Shown here: positions 11,001 through 17,799 of the stretch, piece by piece | Numbering within the stretch: the stretch's first letter is position 1 | Layout: each line of letters starts with the position of its first letter | DNA from: Mucilaginibacter tundrae | Lineage (GTDB): Bacteria > Bacteroidota > Bacteroidia > Sphingobacteriales > Sphingobacteriaceae | Length of the DNA: 64,000 nucleotides | Reading direction: 5' to 3' | Assembly (NCBI RefSeq): GCF_013408825.1 | Contig: NZ_JACCBZ010000001.1 | Location: forward strand, 124,001 to 188,000 | Program-made: the position numbers and the translations under genes | The notes under the pieces: model-generated | The model's database searches: none | What the model was told of the DNA's origin: nothing | What the model saw: the letters and a program-made list of their open reading frames with translations, nothing else

Positions 11001-11456
11001 ATCGGTTATCGTGCCATAGCTTGTGCCAACCAATGCTACCGTAGCGCCAGGCAGTGGAGCGCCGGTTTCATCAACCACCTTTCCGGTTATCCTACCATAG
11101 GTGATTCTAAATAACAGGATATTATTTGCTTCCTCTTTAAAATTGATCTTTGAATTTTCTAAAAGGGTTGTAAGCACAGCGCTAAGGCTTTCATTTACAA
11201 AACTGTTGGGTTGGGTAAACAAATGTGCCAAACCGAGATAATTCTCATCATAGGCGAAACCTATGCCGCTTTGAGCCTGCAACCTTTTTATTGCTGCCGA
11301 AAGGTTCTCATGGCCTACGGTAAAACTAACCTGCTTGTTTAAATCCTGTCCATTAACATCTGCCTTTACCGAAATAAGTCCGATGGTTAACAGGATGGAT
11401 ATAAATAAAAATGTGATCCGCATAATTTGCTTCCATAACTGTGTATAGAAATTCAT
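8100..11456 (-). CDS. SusC/RagA TonB-dependent receptor with STN signalling domain
   Basis: 1118 residues from ATG at 11456. An earlier in-frame ATG at 11552 would add 32 residues without signal-peptide character and overlap an intercistronic hairpin, so I reject it. Order: signal peptide, STN (secretin/TonB short N-terminal) domain about residues 45-105 (HENLSAAIKRLQAQSGIGFA), carboxypeptidase-regulatory-like domain about 120-205, plug about 210-330 (PLFVIDGLPI, LKDAAATALYGSRASNG) and a C-terminal barrel. An STN domain is typical of receptors that report substrate binding to a FecR anti-sigma factor, and fecR plus its sigma factor lie just upstream. It works with the SusD protein that follows. 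Confidence 0.95.
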   Translation of the reverse strand: MNFYTQLWKQIMRITFLFISILLTIGLISVKADVNGQDLNKQVSFTVGHENLSAAIKRLQAQSGIGFAYDENYLGLAHLFTQPNSFVNESLSAVLTTLLENSKINFKEEANNILLFRITYGRITGKVVDETGAPLPGATVALVGTSYGTITDSQGNFMLSAPEGTYTVTISFVGFKKMEFPDTKITSKPTLLNVNMAGAGQLKEVTVTYGKQRQRDVTGSLAVVSGTDLLDKPDNQFAQELQGKVAGVEVTQSNGAPGRGFQFKIRGATSFSLSNQPLFVIDGLPITGDINDINPDEIESFTILKDAAATALYGSRASNGVVLITTKHAKPGDAKIAFDAYYGVQGIPQQHRYQLMDAQQWAQFENEYYQDKLADEPGTNPTLNPVYADPSRYGVGTNWFDVVTRRAPTESYNLNVSSATDNSQSTVIAGYMNQQGVIVNTGEEQFSLRLNNDYSFDNKKIKIGFNIAPSYHIDHNNRIATEGVNDIIEKVSEASPLISPYAPGGGYTYSAASPGQVANINPLAQLMETVDDYHTTRILGNGYLNYNIWDGLTLKLNAGVDVEDVTHNNFVPSTITTNLIATGTSAYNNGYSYTSEAYLDYNKTIAHDHHIDIIAGYSIQKYTAESNSIAANTFASDAIPYLDQASAVTTGVSDATGYTMLSTIARIDYNYKEKYILQLSARDDGSSRFGTDNKYGFFPTASAGWVASDEDFLKDVKQISFLKLRASFGLTGNNFFSSNYPSISQIGSGTAYNYTFNNVLQQGEINSTLGNSQLRWERNKQLDIGLDLSILNNRINFTYDYYQKLTDGLIQAMPVPYNSGFTSIVYNTGAIKFWGNEFTLNTTNLTGALKWTSNFNISFNRNLVTSLVSPGYIVRNNTISSDYDRTEVGHPLGMFYGFVFEGLYKNAADVANSPKETLATDAPGTIKFEDVNGDGVINNNDRTFIGNPNPKFEYGFTNNFTYKHFDLNITMSGTYGNQILNADKWAYLTNLDGARGGLLAAVADRWRSEADPGAGIYPRTETGTTSLGRDVESQWVENGSYLAVKNINLGYTLPLKGNTTLRNVRVFVSMDNIIFITKYSGLNPEVSLNGLNGYGEGIDENSYPIYRTASVGVSASFK

Positions 11457-11540
11457 ATTTTTGATTGCTTTTGTGATAAATAAATGGATTGCTAAGCGCC
11501 GCAGAAGAGGGATTGCCGTCCCGTATCCTGCAAAATTTTG

Positions 11541-11566
11541 AACCGGTTCCACTCAAGGAACCGGTT
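11541..11566. other. Perfect 10-bp hairpin between fecR and susC
   Basis: AACCGGTTCC, loop ACTCAA, GGAACCGGTT. It lies in the fecR-susC gap. On the plus strand it is followed by five T; on the minus strand, the direction of the operon, only a weak A/T stretch follows. It may attenuate transcription or protect the susC transcript, separating low sigma/fecR expression from high receptor expression. Confidence 0.5.
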
Positions 11567-11572
11567 TTTGCA

Positions 11573-12523
11573 TTAATAGAGTATAACCGAGTTTCCCTCC
11601 TTTCTAAATTGGGTGTTGTGTATCTGACTGATTACTTTAAGCATTTGATCCGGGGAACTATTGTGCTGTATAGTTAATGTAAAGCGATAGTTACTTATTT
11701 TACCACTACCAGCTTTAAGCGTAAACCCGAAAATATTTTTTACCACAAGTGCCACTTCGTTAAAATCAGCCTGCTGCAAATAAGTCAGCCCGGATTTCCA
11801 GCTTTGTATCTTGTCAACGTCTATAGAGGTATGCGAAAATTGGCCGTTACCGGTGTTATAACTGAGCAGTTTTCCTGGTAACAGAAATTGCATTTTATCA
11901 CCGGTGTGACCTACTCCAACCTTTCCTGTTGCTACGGCGATATCGATAATTTTTAATTCACTATAAGCTTTTATATTAAATGATGTGCCCATTACCTGCA
12001 CATTAAAACCCTTTACCCGGACAATGAACGGGTGAATACTGTCATGCTTCACATCAAAAAAGGCTTCACCTTTCAGAAGCTTCACTTCGCGAAGTTTACC
12101 CTGAAATGAGGCAGGAACCTGCAAAACGCTCGCGGAGTTAACCCATACTACAGAGCTGTCAGCCAGTGTAAGCTGTTTGATGTCGTTGGTGCCGGTTTTA
12201 ATGGTAAGAAATTCTGTTTGAACTTTTGCATGGCGGGTAACTCCCCAAATTAACAGGGCGATACCGCCTGCAATCAGGAAGCTGGCGGCGACACGCAAAG
12301 CAGGCAGACGAAAAACAGGCGTTTGCGCTATGGATGCGTTTATCTTTTCGCGCATCTCGTAGCCGATACGATCGGCTTCCCTTTTGTCAAGTTGTTTTTC
12401 TTTATCCTGGTATGATTTATACCAGGCTTCAACCAGCGACTTATTTTTTTGCGACGACTGGCCTTTGAGGTAGCGTTCTAAGCGTTCTTTAAATTTGTTA
12501 GTTTCCATTATGGGGGTTATCAA
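11573..12523 (-). CDS. FecR-family anti-sigma factor
   Basis: 316 residues; an alternative start at 12508 (METNKF) would drop five residues and is equally plausible. A cytoplasmic N-terminal region (about 1-75) is followed by one membrane segment (about 78-96, VAASFLIAGGIALLIWGV), a periplasmic FecR domain (about 105-200, LADSSVVWVNSASVL, GEAFFDVKHD, VMGTSFNIKAY) and a C-terminal domain that would touch the receptor STN domain (about 245-316). FecR holds its ECF sigma factor inactive until the TonB receptor signals. It lies between the sigma gene and susC. Confidence 0.93.
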   Translation of the reverse strand: MITPIMETNKFKERLERYLKGQSSQKNKSLVEAWYKSYQDKEKQLDKREADRIGYEMREKINASIAQTPVFRLPALRVAASFLIAGGIALLIWGVTRHAKVQTEFLTIKTGTNDIKQLTLADSSVVWVNSASVLQVPASFQGKLREVKLLKGEAFFDVKHDSIHPFIVRVKGFNVQVMGTSFNIKAYSELKIIDIAVATGKVGVGHTGDKMQFLLPGKLLSYNTGNGQFSHTSIDVDKIQSWKSGLTYLQQADFNEVALVVKNIFGFTLKAGSGKISNYRFTLTIQHNSSPDQMLKVISQIHNTQFRKEGNSVILY

Positions 12524-12580
12524 CTATAAGTCGTTGAAAACCCCTTTAAGTACTTTTATTTAAGATGATGTTTGTGTTAA

Positions 12581-13174
12581 CTATTTGTAAAGGATGGCCA
12601 ATATTAAGGCCAGATAGGTAAGGTTCTTTTCGGGATATTTTTCTTTAATTACTATGCGAAGCCTGCGCAAAACTTCACCCATGTAATTTTTAACGGTTTG
12701 GTCGGCAATACCCAACTGGCCGGCAATATCTTTTATCGGGAGGTTTTCGGCCCTGAGTAAGTAAACCTGTTGCAGCATCTCGGGCATAACGCTTATAGCT
12801 ACCTCAAGTATACGTTCCAGTTCAATATAATCAGTAAGGGATTCGGTAGCAGTTTCGAGCAGCGTCATACGCTCAAAAGCATCCTGGAGCTGTAAGGTGG
12901 TCACTTTTTGCGAGCGAAAATAACTGATCACCTTTAGGCGAACTGAGCTATATAAATAATTTTCAAAGGAAGTGTGAACGTCAAGGTTAACCCTGCGCTG
13001 CCATAAATTGATAAATATTTCCTGGACAATGTCTTGAGCAACGGTGCTATCATCCAACCTGGCGAATGCCTTTTGATACGCCTTTTGCCAATACCGATCG
13101 AACAGTTCATTAAATGCGCTGTGACTATTGCCCTTTATAAGCAGAAGTAAATCAGTATCCGTATAATTCTTCAT
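12581..13174 (-). CDS. ECF RNA polymerase sigma factor (Bacteroidetes FecI-like)
   Basis: 197 residues with sigma-70 region 2 (about 25-95: FNELFDRYW, DDSTVAQDIVQEIFINLW) and region 4 (about 130-185: LRAENLPIKDIAGQLGIADQ, a helix-turn-helix). It is the first gene of a minus-strand set sigma-fecR-susC-susD-phosphodiesterase-phosphatase. By family rule it should activate the promoter of susC when FecR releases it. Length and motifs are normal. Confidence 0.93.
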   Translation of the reverse strand: MKNYTDTDLLLLIKGNSHSAFNELFDRYWQKAYQKAFARLDDSTVAQDIVQEIFINLWQRRVNLDVHTSFENYLYSSVRLKVISYFRSQKVTTLQLQDAFERMTLLETATESLTDYIELERILEVAISVMPEMLQQVYLLRAENLPIKDIAGQLGIADQTVKNYMGEVLRRLRIVIKEKYPEKNLTYLALILAILYK

Positions 13175-13236
13175 TGACTATACAAAATTACTAATCCAAT
13201 GTTAATTTACTTTTAATGAAAAGCTAATTCAGGGAT

Positions 13237-13548
13237 TAATTTTGGTATGGCAGTTCCTTCGCGATTACCTCTTTTACCTATTGCCTTAGACATTTAGACA
13301 TAATGAATAAATACAAGAATCACCCAAAAATGCATTGAAAATCTAATTTTACCATAGCCCTCGGAATGACCAATCAAACCTTCAATAATATCCAAGATAG
13401 GCAGGGCATCTTCAGATGCTCAATTGATTCAAGGAGAGTTTATTTTCAGCTTTTTATAATTGGTTATAGCCTCTAAAACTCAAATAAGTGTTCTAAAAAT
13501 CTTCCTTTGGGGCTACGAAGCCGCTTTACGAAAGTAGAGCGGCTTTTT
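13237..13548 (+). ncRNA. Candidate small-RNA unit with promoter-like element and terminator
   Basis: TAATTTTG at 13237-13244 matches the Bacteroidetes -7 element TAnnTTTG. A strong hairpin with five T (13520-13548) ends the unit about 300 bases later. Between them I see no coding frame with family resemblance, only a small hairpin near 13409 (GCATCTTCAGATGC). No plus-strand gene lies upstream that would need this terminator. No -33 TTG is seen at normal spacing, so the promoter is weak evidence. Confidence 0.3.
13520..13548 (+). terminator. Orphan Rho-independent terminator
   Basis: GCCGCTTTAC, GAAA tetraloop, GTAGAGCGGC (one G-T pair), then TTTTT. It points in the plus direction only, between two divergent genes (sigma factor leftward, peroxiredoxin rightward), so no annotated gene feeds into it. 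Confidence 0.75.
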
Positions 13549-13729
13549 GGTTTAGTTTACTTATGTCAGTAAATTCCTCTCGAAGTAATAGATTCCATTT
13601 AAGGCTTTTTTGTTTCATTTCCCATCGGGACACTACAGTAAAATTTCGATGACAGACAACCTTATTGCGCAGACTATCGTAGATTTAATAAAACATCATT
13701 TACAAAATGTAAAACAATCCATCATGATC

Positions 13730-14326
13730 ATGAAATATTATTGCCTGGTTTTTTTAATTTTCAGCGCTTCACTCCTAACAACCCAGTACGGCTTTGCCCA
13801 ATCGAAGATGTTAACAAAAGGCGATGCAGCGCCAGTATTTACCGCCCAAGCCAGTCTGGCGGGTAGCGAATTTAACTTTTCATTGAAAAAATCCCTTGCT
13901 AAAGGGCCCGTTGTAGTCTATTTTTACCCTTCTGCCTATACCGGCGGCTGTGATGCGGAAGCACATGCTTTTGCTGAAATGAAGGATAAATTTACGGCAG
14001 CCGGAGCCACTATTATCGGTGTTTCCGGAGATGACATTCAGCGACTGAATACATTCTCTGCCGATCCGAATTACTGTGCGGGCAAATTCGCAGTCGCGTC
14101 AGACGCTGGAGGCAAAATTGCGGCCACCTACGGCCTCGTAATCAACCCGCCAAAGCTTGGCATGAAAGACGTGCATGGTATAGAGGTTAACCACGGTTTC
14201 ATCCCGCGCACCACTTATGTAATTGGTAAAGATGGTAAAATTGTAGCCATCTTTTCATCAGAAACCGATCATATTTCACCAACCGAACATGTCGAAAAAT
14301 CACTGGCGATTGTAAAAGGACTATAA
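13730..14326 (+). CDS. Secreted peroxiredoxin (AhpC/TSA, BCP-like)
   Basis: 198 residues from ATG at 13730. A longer frame from 13610 adds 40 residues ahead of a good signal peptide (MKYYCLVFLIFSASLL to GFAQ), so the shorter start is preferred. The thioredoxin-fold peroxidase signature PSAYTGGC is at 67-74, with Cys74 as peroxidatic residue; Cys116 (NYCAGKF) is a candidate resolving cysteine. Peroxiredoxins reduce hydrogen peroxide or organic hydroperoxides, here in the periplasm. It is a single-gene unit with its own terminator. Its place next to the microaerobic cluster fits oxidative protection, but no FNR-like box lies ahead of it. Confidence 0.9.
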   Translation: MKYYCLVFLIFSASLLTTQYGFAQSKMLTKGDAAPVFTAQASLAGSEFNFSLKKSLAKGPVVVYFYPSAYTGGCDAEAHAFAEMKDKFTAAGATIIGVSGDDIQRLNTFSADPNYCAGKFAVASDAGGKIAATYGLVINPPKLGMKDVHGIEVNHGFIPRTTYVIGKDGKIVAIFSSETDHISPTEHVEKSLAIVKGL

Positions 14327-14397
14327 TTCCCCCGACCTAGCGCTAGGTTGAAACGTAGGCCTGCAGGCAAAAGTTTCTCGTGCCATGCCTGCAAAGT

Positions 14398-14441
14398 CCT
14401 GCGCACAAAGTCTATTATGCCTTTGTACGCAGGGCTTTTTT
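14398..14441 (+). terminator. Terminator of the peroxiredoxin gene
   Basis: CCTGCGCACAAAG (14398-14410) pairs with CTTTGTACGCAGG (14421-14433) with one mismatch and a 10-base loop, followed by six T. Confidence 0.75.
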
Positions 14442-14648
14442 GCATTTTTAACTTGGCATGATAAAAGTAAACGCACAAGTCACGATTAGCCATTGCGCTT
14501 CTTACCGGCGCTCATACTCATATCTTTGTGTAAATATAAACAGGTCCAATAGCCGCACATTGTCGGGTTTTAGAGACACGGACCTGATCAACAGAAAGGA
14601 AGTATTACGAATATTCTAAACCTCAAACGACCGGAAAAAGCAAAAAGC

Positions 14649-14660
14649 TGATCTCAATCA
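14649..14660. promoter_or_regulatory. FNR-like box ahead of the lactate-dehydrogenase remnant and hemN
   Basis: TGATCTCAATCA is an exact TGAT-N4-ATCA. Its centre lies 81 bp before the ATG of the broken dehydrogenase (14736), the same spacing as at intact genes further on. It is about 360 bp before hemN, so hemN may now be expressed from the promoter of the dead gene. Confidence 0.6.
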
Positions 14661-14735
14661 CTTTTCATACTGATATTGCTCATTCCACATTCCTGACGTT
14701 TGAGATAGATTTGGCATTAACAAATGCTATTGTGA

Positions 14736-14980
14736 ATGAAGGCAGTTGCTTATAGTATAAAACCTTTTGAAAAGGCTTTTTTGGCCAAAGCTAACCAAAA
14801 GAAGTATGACATACGCTGATTTCAAATTAACTTAATATCTAAACCGCTAATTACTTGGAAGGAAAAGAGGCCATTATTGTATTCACCAATGATGATGTTT
14901 CGGCAACTGTGATAGATAAACAGGCTGAATTCGGGATTAAATATATTTACCTGTTTGTGCTAAGGATTGCAGGCAGTTAA
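14736..14980 (+). pseudogene. Broken D-lactate dehydrogenase, N-terminal remnant
   Basis: From ATG 14736 the reading MKAVAYSIKPFEKAFLAKAN is clearly related to the protein at 34158-34580 and to the N-terminus of D-lactate dehydrogenases, then hits a TGA near 14817. After a frame change, LEGKEAIIVFTNDDVSA and FGIKYIYLFVLRIAGS continue the same homology to a TAA at 14980. The tail (VLRIAGS) is nearer to the LRCAG motif of full-length enzymes than the 34-kb copy is. At least one frameshift and one stop make it non-functional. Confidence 0.75.
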
Positions 14981-15016
14981 GCTCAAATAAAAATTGTAAA
15001 CCTAAATTTCAAAAAG

Positions 15017-16375
15017 ATGCATCAACATTTGGCGCAAAAATATAATGTCGCCGCACCCCGTTACACCAGCTATCCAACTGTTCCTTATTGGGACAATGAT
15101 TTGTTTAACCTAACCGAATGGAAATCAACAGTAAGGCAATCATTTTTTGAAAGTAACAAGGAAGAGGGGATTAGTCTGTATGTCCATTTACCCTTTTGTG
15201 AGGAGCTTTGCACTTATTGCGGATGCAATACCCGAATAACCAAAAACCACCGTGTTGAAGAGCCGTACATAAATGCCGTGCTGCAAGAGTGGAAAAACTA
15301 TCGTGAAATCTTTGGCAATATTCCGATAATTAAAGAAATACATTTAGGCGGAGGTACCCCAACTTTTTTCAGTGCTTTTAATTTACAACGACTAATTGAA
15401 GGTTTACTACTGGACGTGCATATACACCCCGATGCGGAATTTAGCTTTGAAGCACATCCCGGTAACACAACGGTAGACCATTTACAAACGTTATTTGATC
15501 TTGGCTTTAGGAGGCTAAGTTTAGGAATACAGGATTTCGACCCGGCTGTACAGTTAATAATAAACCGGCACCAAACATATGAACAAGTACGACTTGTGAC
15601 GCAACTGGCACGACAGATAGGTTATACGTCCATAAATTATGATTTAATTTATGGTCTTCCTCTGCAAACGCTCGAAGGCTTAATAAATACCATGAATTTA
15701 GTAGCTGGCTTACTACCCGACAGGATAGCTTTTTATAGTTATGCGCACGTTCCCTGGATAAAGCCCGGTCAGCGGCTTTTTACTGAAAAAGATCTACCGG
15801 ATACGAAGGAAAAAAATAATCTTTATGAAATAGGACGCAGTTTACTCCAACATTATGGGTATAAAGACATCGGTATGGATCATTTTGCATTACCAACTGA
15901 TAGCTTAAGCCTTGCTGAAACTACAGGAGATTTGCACAGGAACTTTATGGGCTATACCCATCAGCATACCAAATTACTTGTAGGTTTAGGTGTTTCAGCG
16001 ATCAGCGATTCATGGTATGCATTTGGTCAAAACGTTAAAACTGTGGAAGAATATCTTAATCTTGTAAAACACGGTCTTCCTGTTATTAAAAGCCATATTT
16101 TGACACCCGACGACCTGGTACTTCGCAAACACATCACCAATATTATGTGCGGCGGATATACGTCATGGAACCACATTATTGAGCCTTGTGAAGCATTGCG
16201 TGGGGGACTGCGCCGTATGCAAACACTTGAAGAAGACGGCCTAATTGAAATAAAGCCTGGGGAACTTAGCGTAACACAGTTAGGCAAGCGTTTTCTTCGG
16301 AATATTTGCATGGCTCTGGATGCGAAATTATGGGCCAAGCAACCTCAAAGTCAATTATTCAGTATGGCTATATAA
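15017..16375 (+). CDS. hemN: Oxygen-independent coproporphyrinogen III oxidase
   Basis: 452 residues. It is a radical-SAM enzyme with the cluster motif CEELCTYCGC (Cys61, Cys65, Cys68) and the HemN-specific N-terminus (RYTSYPTVPYW), GGGTPTF after the cluster, and a C-terminal HemN domain. It converts coproporphyrinogen III to protoporphyrinogen IX without oxygen, supplying haem for the cbb3 oxidase when oxygen is scarce. It lies beside the cbb3 operon, convergent with it, and downstream of an FNR-like box at 14649. Length is typical of true HemN rather than of HemW. Confidence 0.95.
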   Translation: MHQHLAQKYNVAAPRYTSYPTVPYWDNDLFNLTEWKSTVRQSFFESNKEEGISLYVHLPFCEELCTYCGCNTRITKNHRVEEPYINAVLQEWKNYREIFGNIPIIKEIHLGGGTPTFFSAFNLQRLIEGLLLDVHIHPDAEFSFEAHPGNTTVDHLQTLFDLGFRRLSLGIQDFDPAVQLIINRHQTYEQVRLVTQLARQIGYTSINYDLIYGLPLQTLEGLINTMNLVAGLLPDRIAFYSYAHVPWIKPGQRLFTEKDLPDTKEKNNLYEIGRSLLQHYGYKDIGMDHFALPTDSLSLAETTGDLHRNFMGYTHQHTKLLVGLGVSAISDSWYAFGQNVKTVEEYLNLVKHGLPVIKSHILTPDDLVLRKHITNIMCGGYTSWNHIIEPCEALRGGLRRMQTLEEDGLIEIKPGELSVTQLGKRFLRNICMALDAKLWAKQPQSQLFSMAI

Positions 16376-16377
16376 GT

Positions 16378-16662
16378 TCAAAATAAACCAAGGCCATTTT
16401 TATCCTTATCCCTGTAACCCCACTCCTCACCCTCAGTTAATTCAGGGTAATTGAAATTTTTATCGGTTAAAACCAAGTATACCATTATTACAATTACAAA
16501 TGGTAAAAAGAGATACATAAAAGCACACAACGTCGGACTTGCGGTCGATTGCCTTAAAATTGTTAGAGCAACAAGATATAAGGTGGCTAAACCTACTGCG
16601 ATATTTATTCTCATGGCTAATAAGTTAAATTTCAACTTAATAACATCAAGAACTTGGGACAA
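16378..16662 (-). CDS. Small two-helix membrane protein, unrecognised
   Basis: 94 residues, possibly starting at internal Met17 (16614). Two hydrophobic segments (about 18-36 and 46-64) are followed by a charged tail (YPELTEGEEWGYRDKDKNG). It is the last frame on the cbb3 strand, 23 bp after the TauE-like gene, and ends two bases from the convergent hemN stop. The membrane pattern and operon position support a real gene over the opposite-strand frame. I do not recognise the family. A role in cbb3 assembly is only guilt by association. Confidence 0.6.
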   Translation of the reverse strand: MSQVLDVIKLKFNLLAMRINIAVGLATLYLVALTILRQSTASPTLCAFMYLFLPFVIVIMVYLVLTDKNFNYPELTEGEEWGYRDKDKNGLGLF

Positions 16663-16685
16663 GTTTTATTGCCAATCAAATAAAC

Positions 16686-17375
16686 CTAACGGCATATTGA
16701 GATGCCCGATGATTGCTTTGCAGGACTAAGATAAGGGATATCAAGATTTAGTCCACGCAAAACAAACCAGAAACCAAGGCAAACCATTACATATGGAATA
16801 ACGCGGTTTATCCGCCTGCGAACAACAGACCCGATAAAACCAGAACTAATAATAGCCAGTAGCATTAACGGGAAAGTGCCTACACCAAACCAAAACATAA
16901 AAGTTGCGGCCGTGACAGGCGTTTGCGTATTAAGAGCACCAGCCAAGGCGAGGTATACGAAACCGCAAGGTAGCAAGCCATTGATTAGCCCGATAATAAA
17001 ATGACCCGAATGGTGCCTGAGGGCATAACTCAATAGTTTATTAACTGGCAACACAAGGCGCGACAAAAATCTATTGCCTGAAAGACGTATTTTTAAAAGT
17101 CGGGTAAATCCTGCTATAATTATCAGTAAACCGCTTAATAAACTAACACCTTGTTGAAAGCCGTAAATCCATAGTTGTTTGCCGATAAAACCAACTAACA
17201 AACCTAATAAGCTATAGGTAACAATGCGGCCGATGTTATAAAGTAACTTATCGTACACCACCACCCACCATTTATTTTCGCCTACCGGGATAGAGAACGC
17301 TAATGGGCCACACATGCCTATGCAGTGTATGCTGCCAAATAAACCAATAAAAAATGCGATTGAATTACTGCTCAT
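16686..17375 (-). CDS. TauE/SafE-family membrane protein of the cbb3 cluster
   Basis: 229 residues with about six membrane segments. It begins with a characteristic FFIGLFGSIHCIGMCGPLAF, and GSxHCxGMCGP is the hallmark of the sulfite-exporter-like UreH/CcoH-associated proteins found in cytochrome oxidase operons. The start overlaps the ccoH stop by four bases, so translation is coupled. The HCxGMC motif suggests metal, probably copper, handling during oxidase assembly; this is inference. Confidence 0.85.
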   Translation of the reverse strand: MSSNSIAFFIGLFGSIHCIGMCGPLAFSIPVGENKWWVVVYDKLLYNIGRIVTYSLLGLLVGFIGKQLWIYGFQQGVSLLSGLLIIIAGFTRLLKIRLSGNRFLSRLVLPVNKLLSYALRHHSGHFIIGLINGLLPCGFVYLALAGALNTQTPVTAATFMFWFGVGTFPLMLLAIISSGFIGSVVRRRINRVIPYVMVCLGFWFVLRGLNLDIPYLSPAKQSSGISICR

Positions 17376-17794
17376 CGTATATAAACTTCGTGTTGATATA
17401 GGTAAGCCTTATTATTTGCCTTCCATTCTAACACTAGCTGCCAGTTACCTTTGGACAAATGCTTGGTTAATATTTCAATAGGGCTACCATTATTATTATC
17501 AAGCATTACGGTGGTATCACTTGCATCACTTGATGGTCGCGACATCCTCAGTTTTCCTGTAATTTTTTGCGGGAAAGTTAGTTTTATACAACAAGTATCA
17601 ACTTTAATAATCGGCTGTGCATGATCTTTGGTTACTTGTGTTTCCCGGTTATAATCATGATCGAAGTTTAATCCGTCTTCGTAATATTGATGATCATATT
17701 CGTCATTAGGCGCGCTGGCCATAAAATAGCTTAGTCCGCTAATAAATAATACAAATGCTACTAATATAGCTATGGTGACTTTTCCCCAATTCAT
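17372..17794 (-). CDS. ccoH: cbb3 oxidase assembly protein FixH/CcoH
   Basis: 140 residues with one N-terminal membrane anchor (about 7-27) and a periplasmic domain, as in FixH proteins. It lies between ccoG and the TauE-like gene, overlapping the latter. FixH/CcoH is needed for stable assembly of the cbb3 oxidase. Sequence divergence in this family is high, so the name rests partly on context. Confidence 0.82.
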   Translation of the reverse strand: MNWGKVTIAILVAFVLFISGLSYFMASAPNDEYDHQYYEDGLNFDHDYNRETQVTKDHAQPIIKVDTCCIKLTFPQKITGKLRMSRPSSDASDTTVMLDNNNGSPIEILTKHLSKGNWQLVLEWKANNKAYLYQHEVYIR

Positions 17795-17799
17795 TTCTT

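Noticed and set aside
11457..11552. Extended N-terminus for the STN-containing SusC
   Set aside because: The added 32 residues lie over the intercistronic hairpin and are not signal-like.
13610..13729. Extended N-terminus for the peroxiredoxin
   Set aside because: Forty extra residues would precede an obvious signal peptide, so the start at 13730 is preferred.
16451..16729. 92-codon plus-strand frame opposite the small membrane protein
   Set aside because: The minus-strand frame has two clean membrane helices and operon context, and this one has neither.
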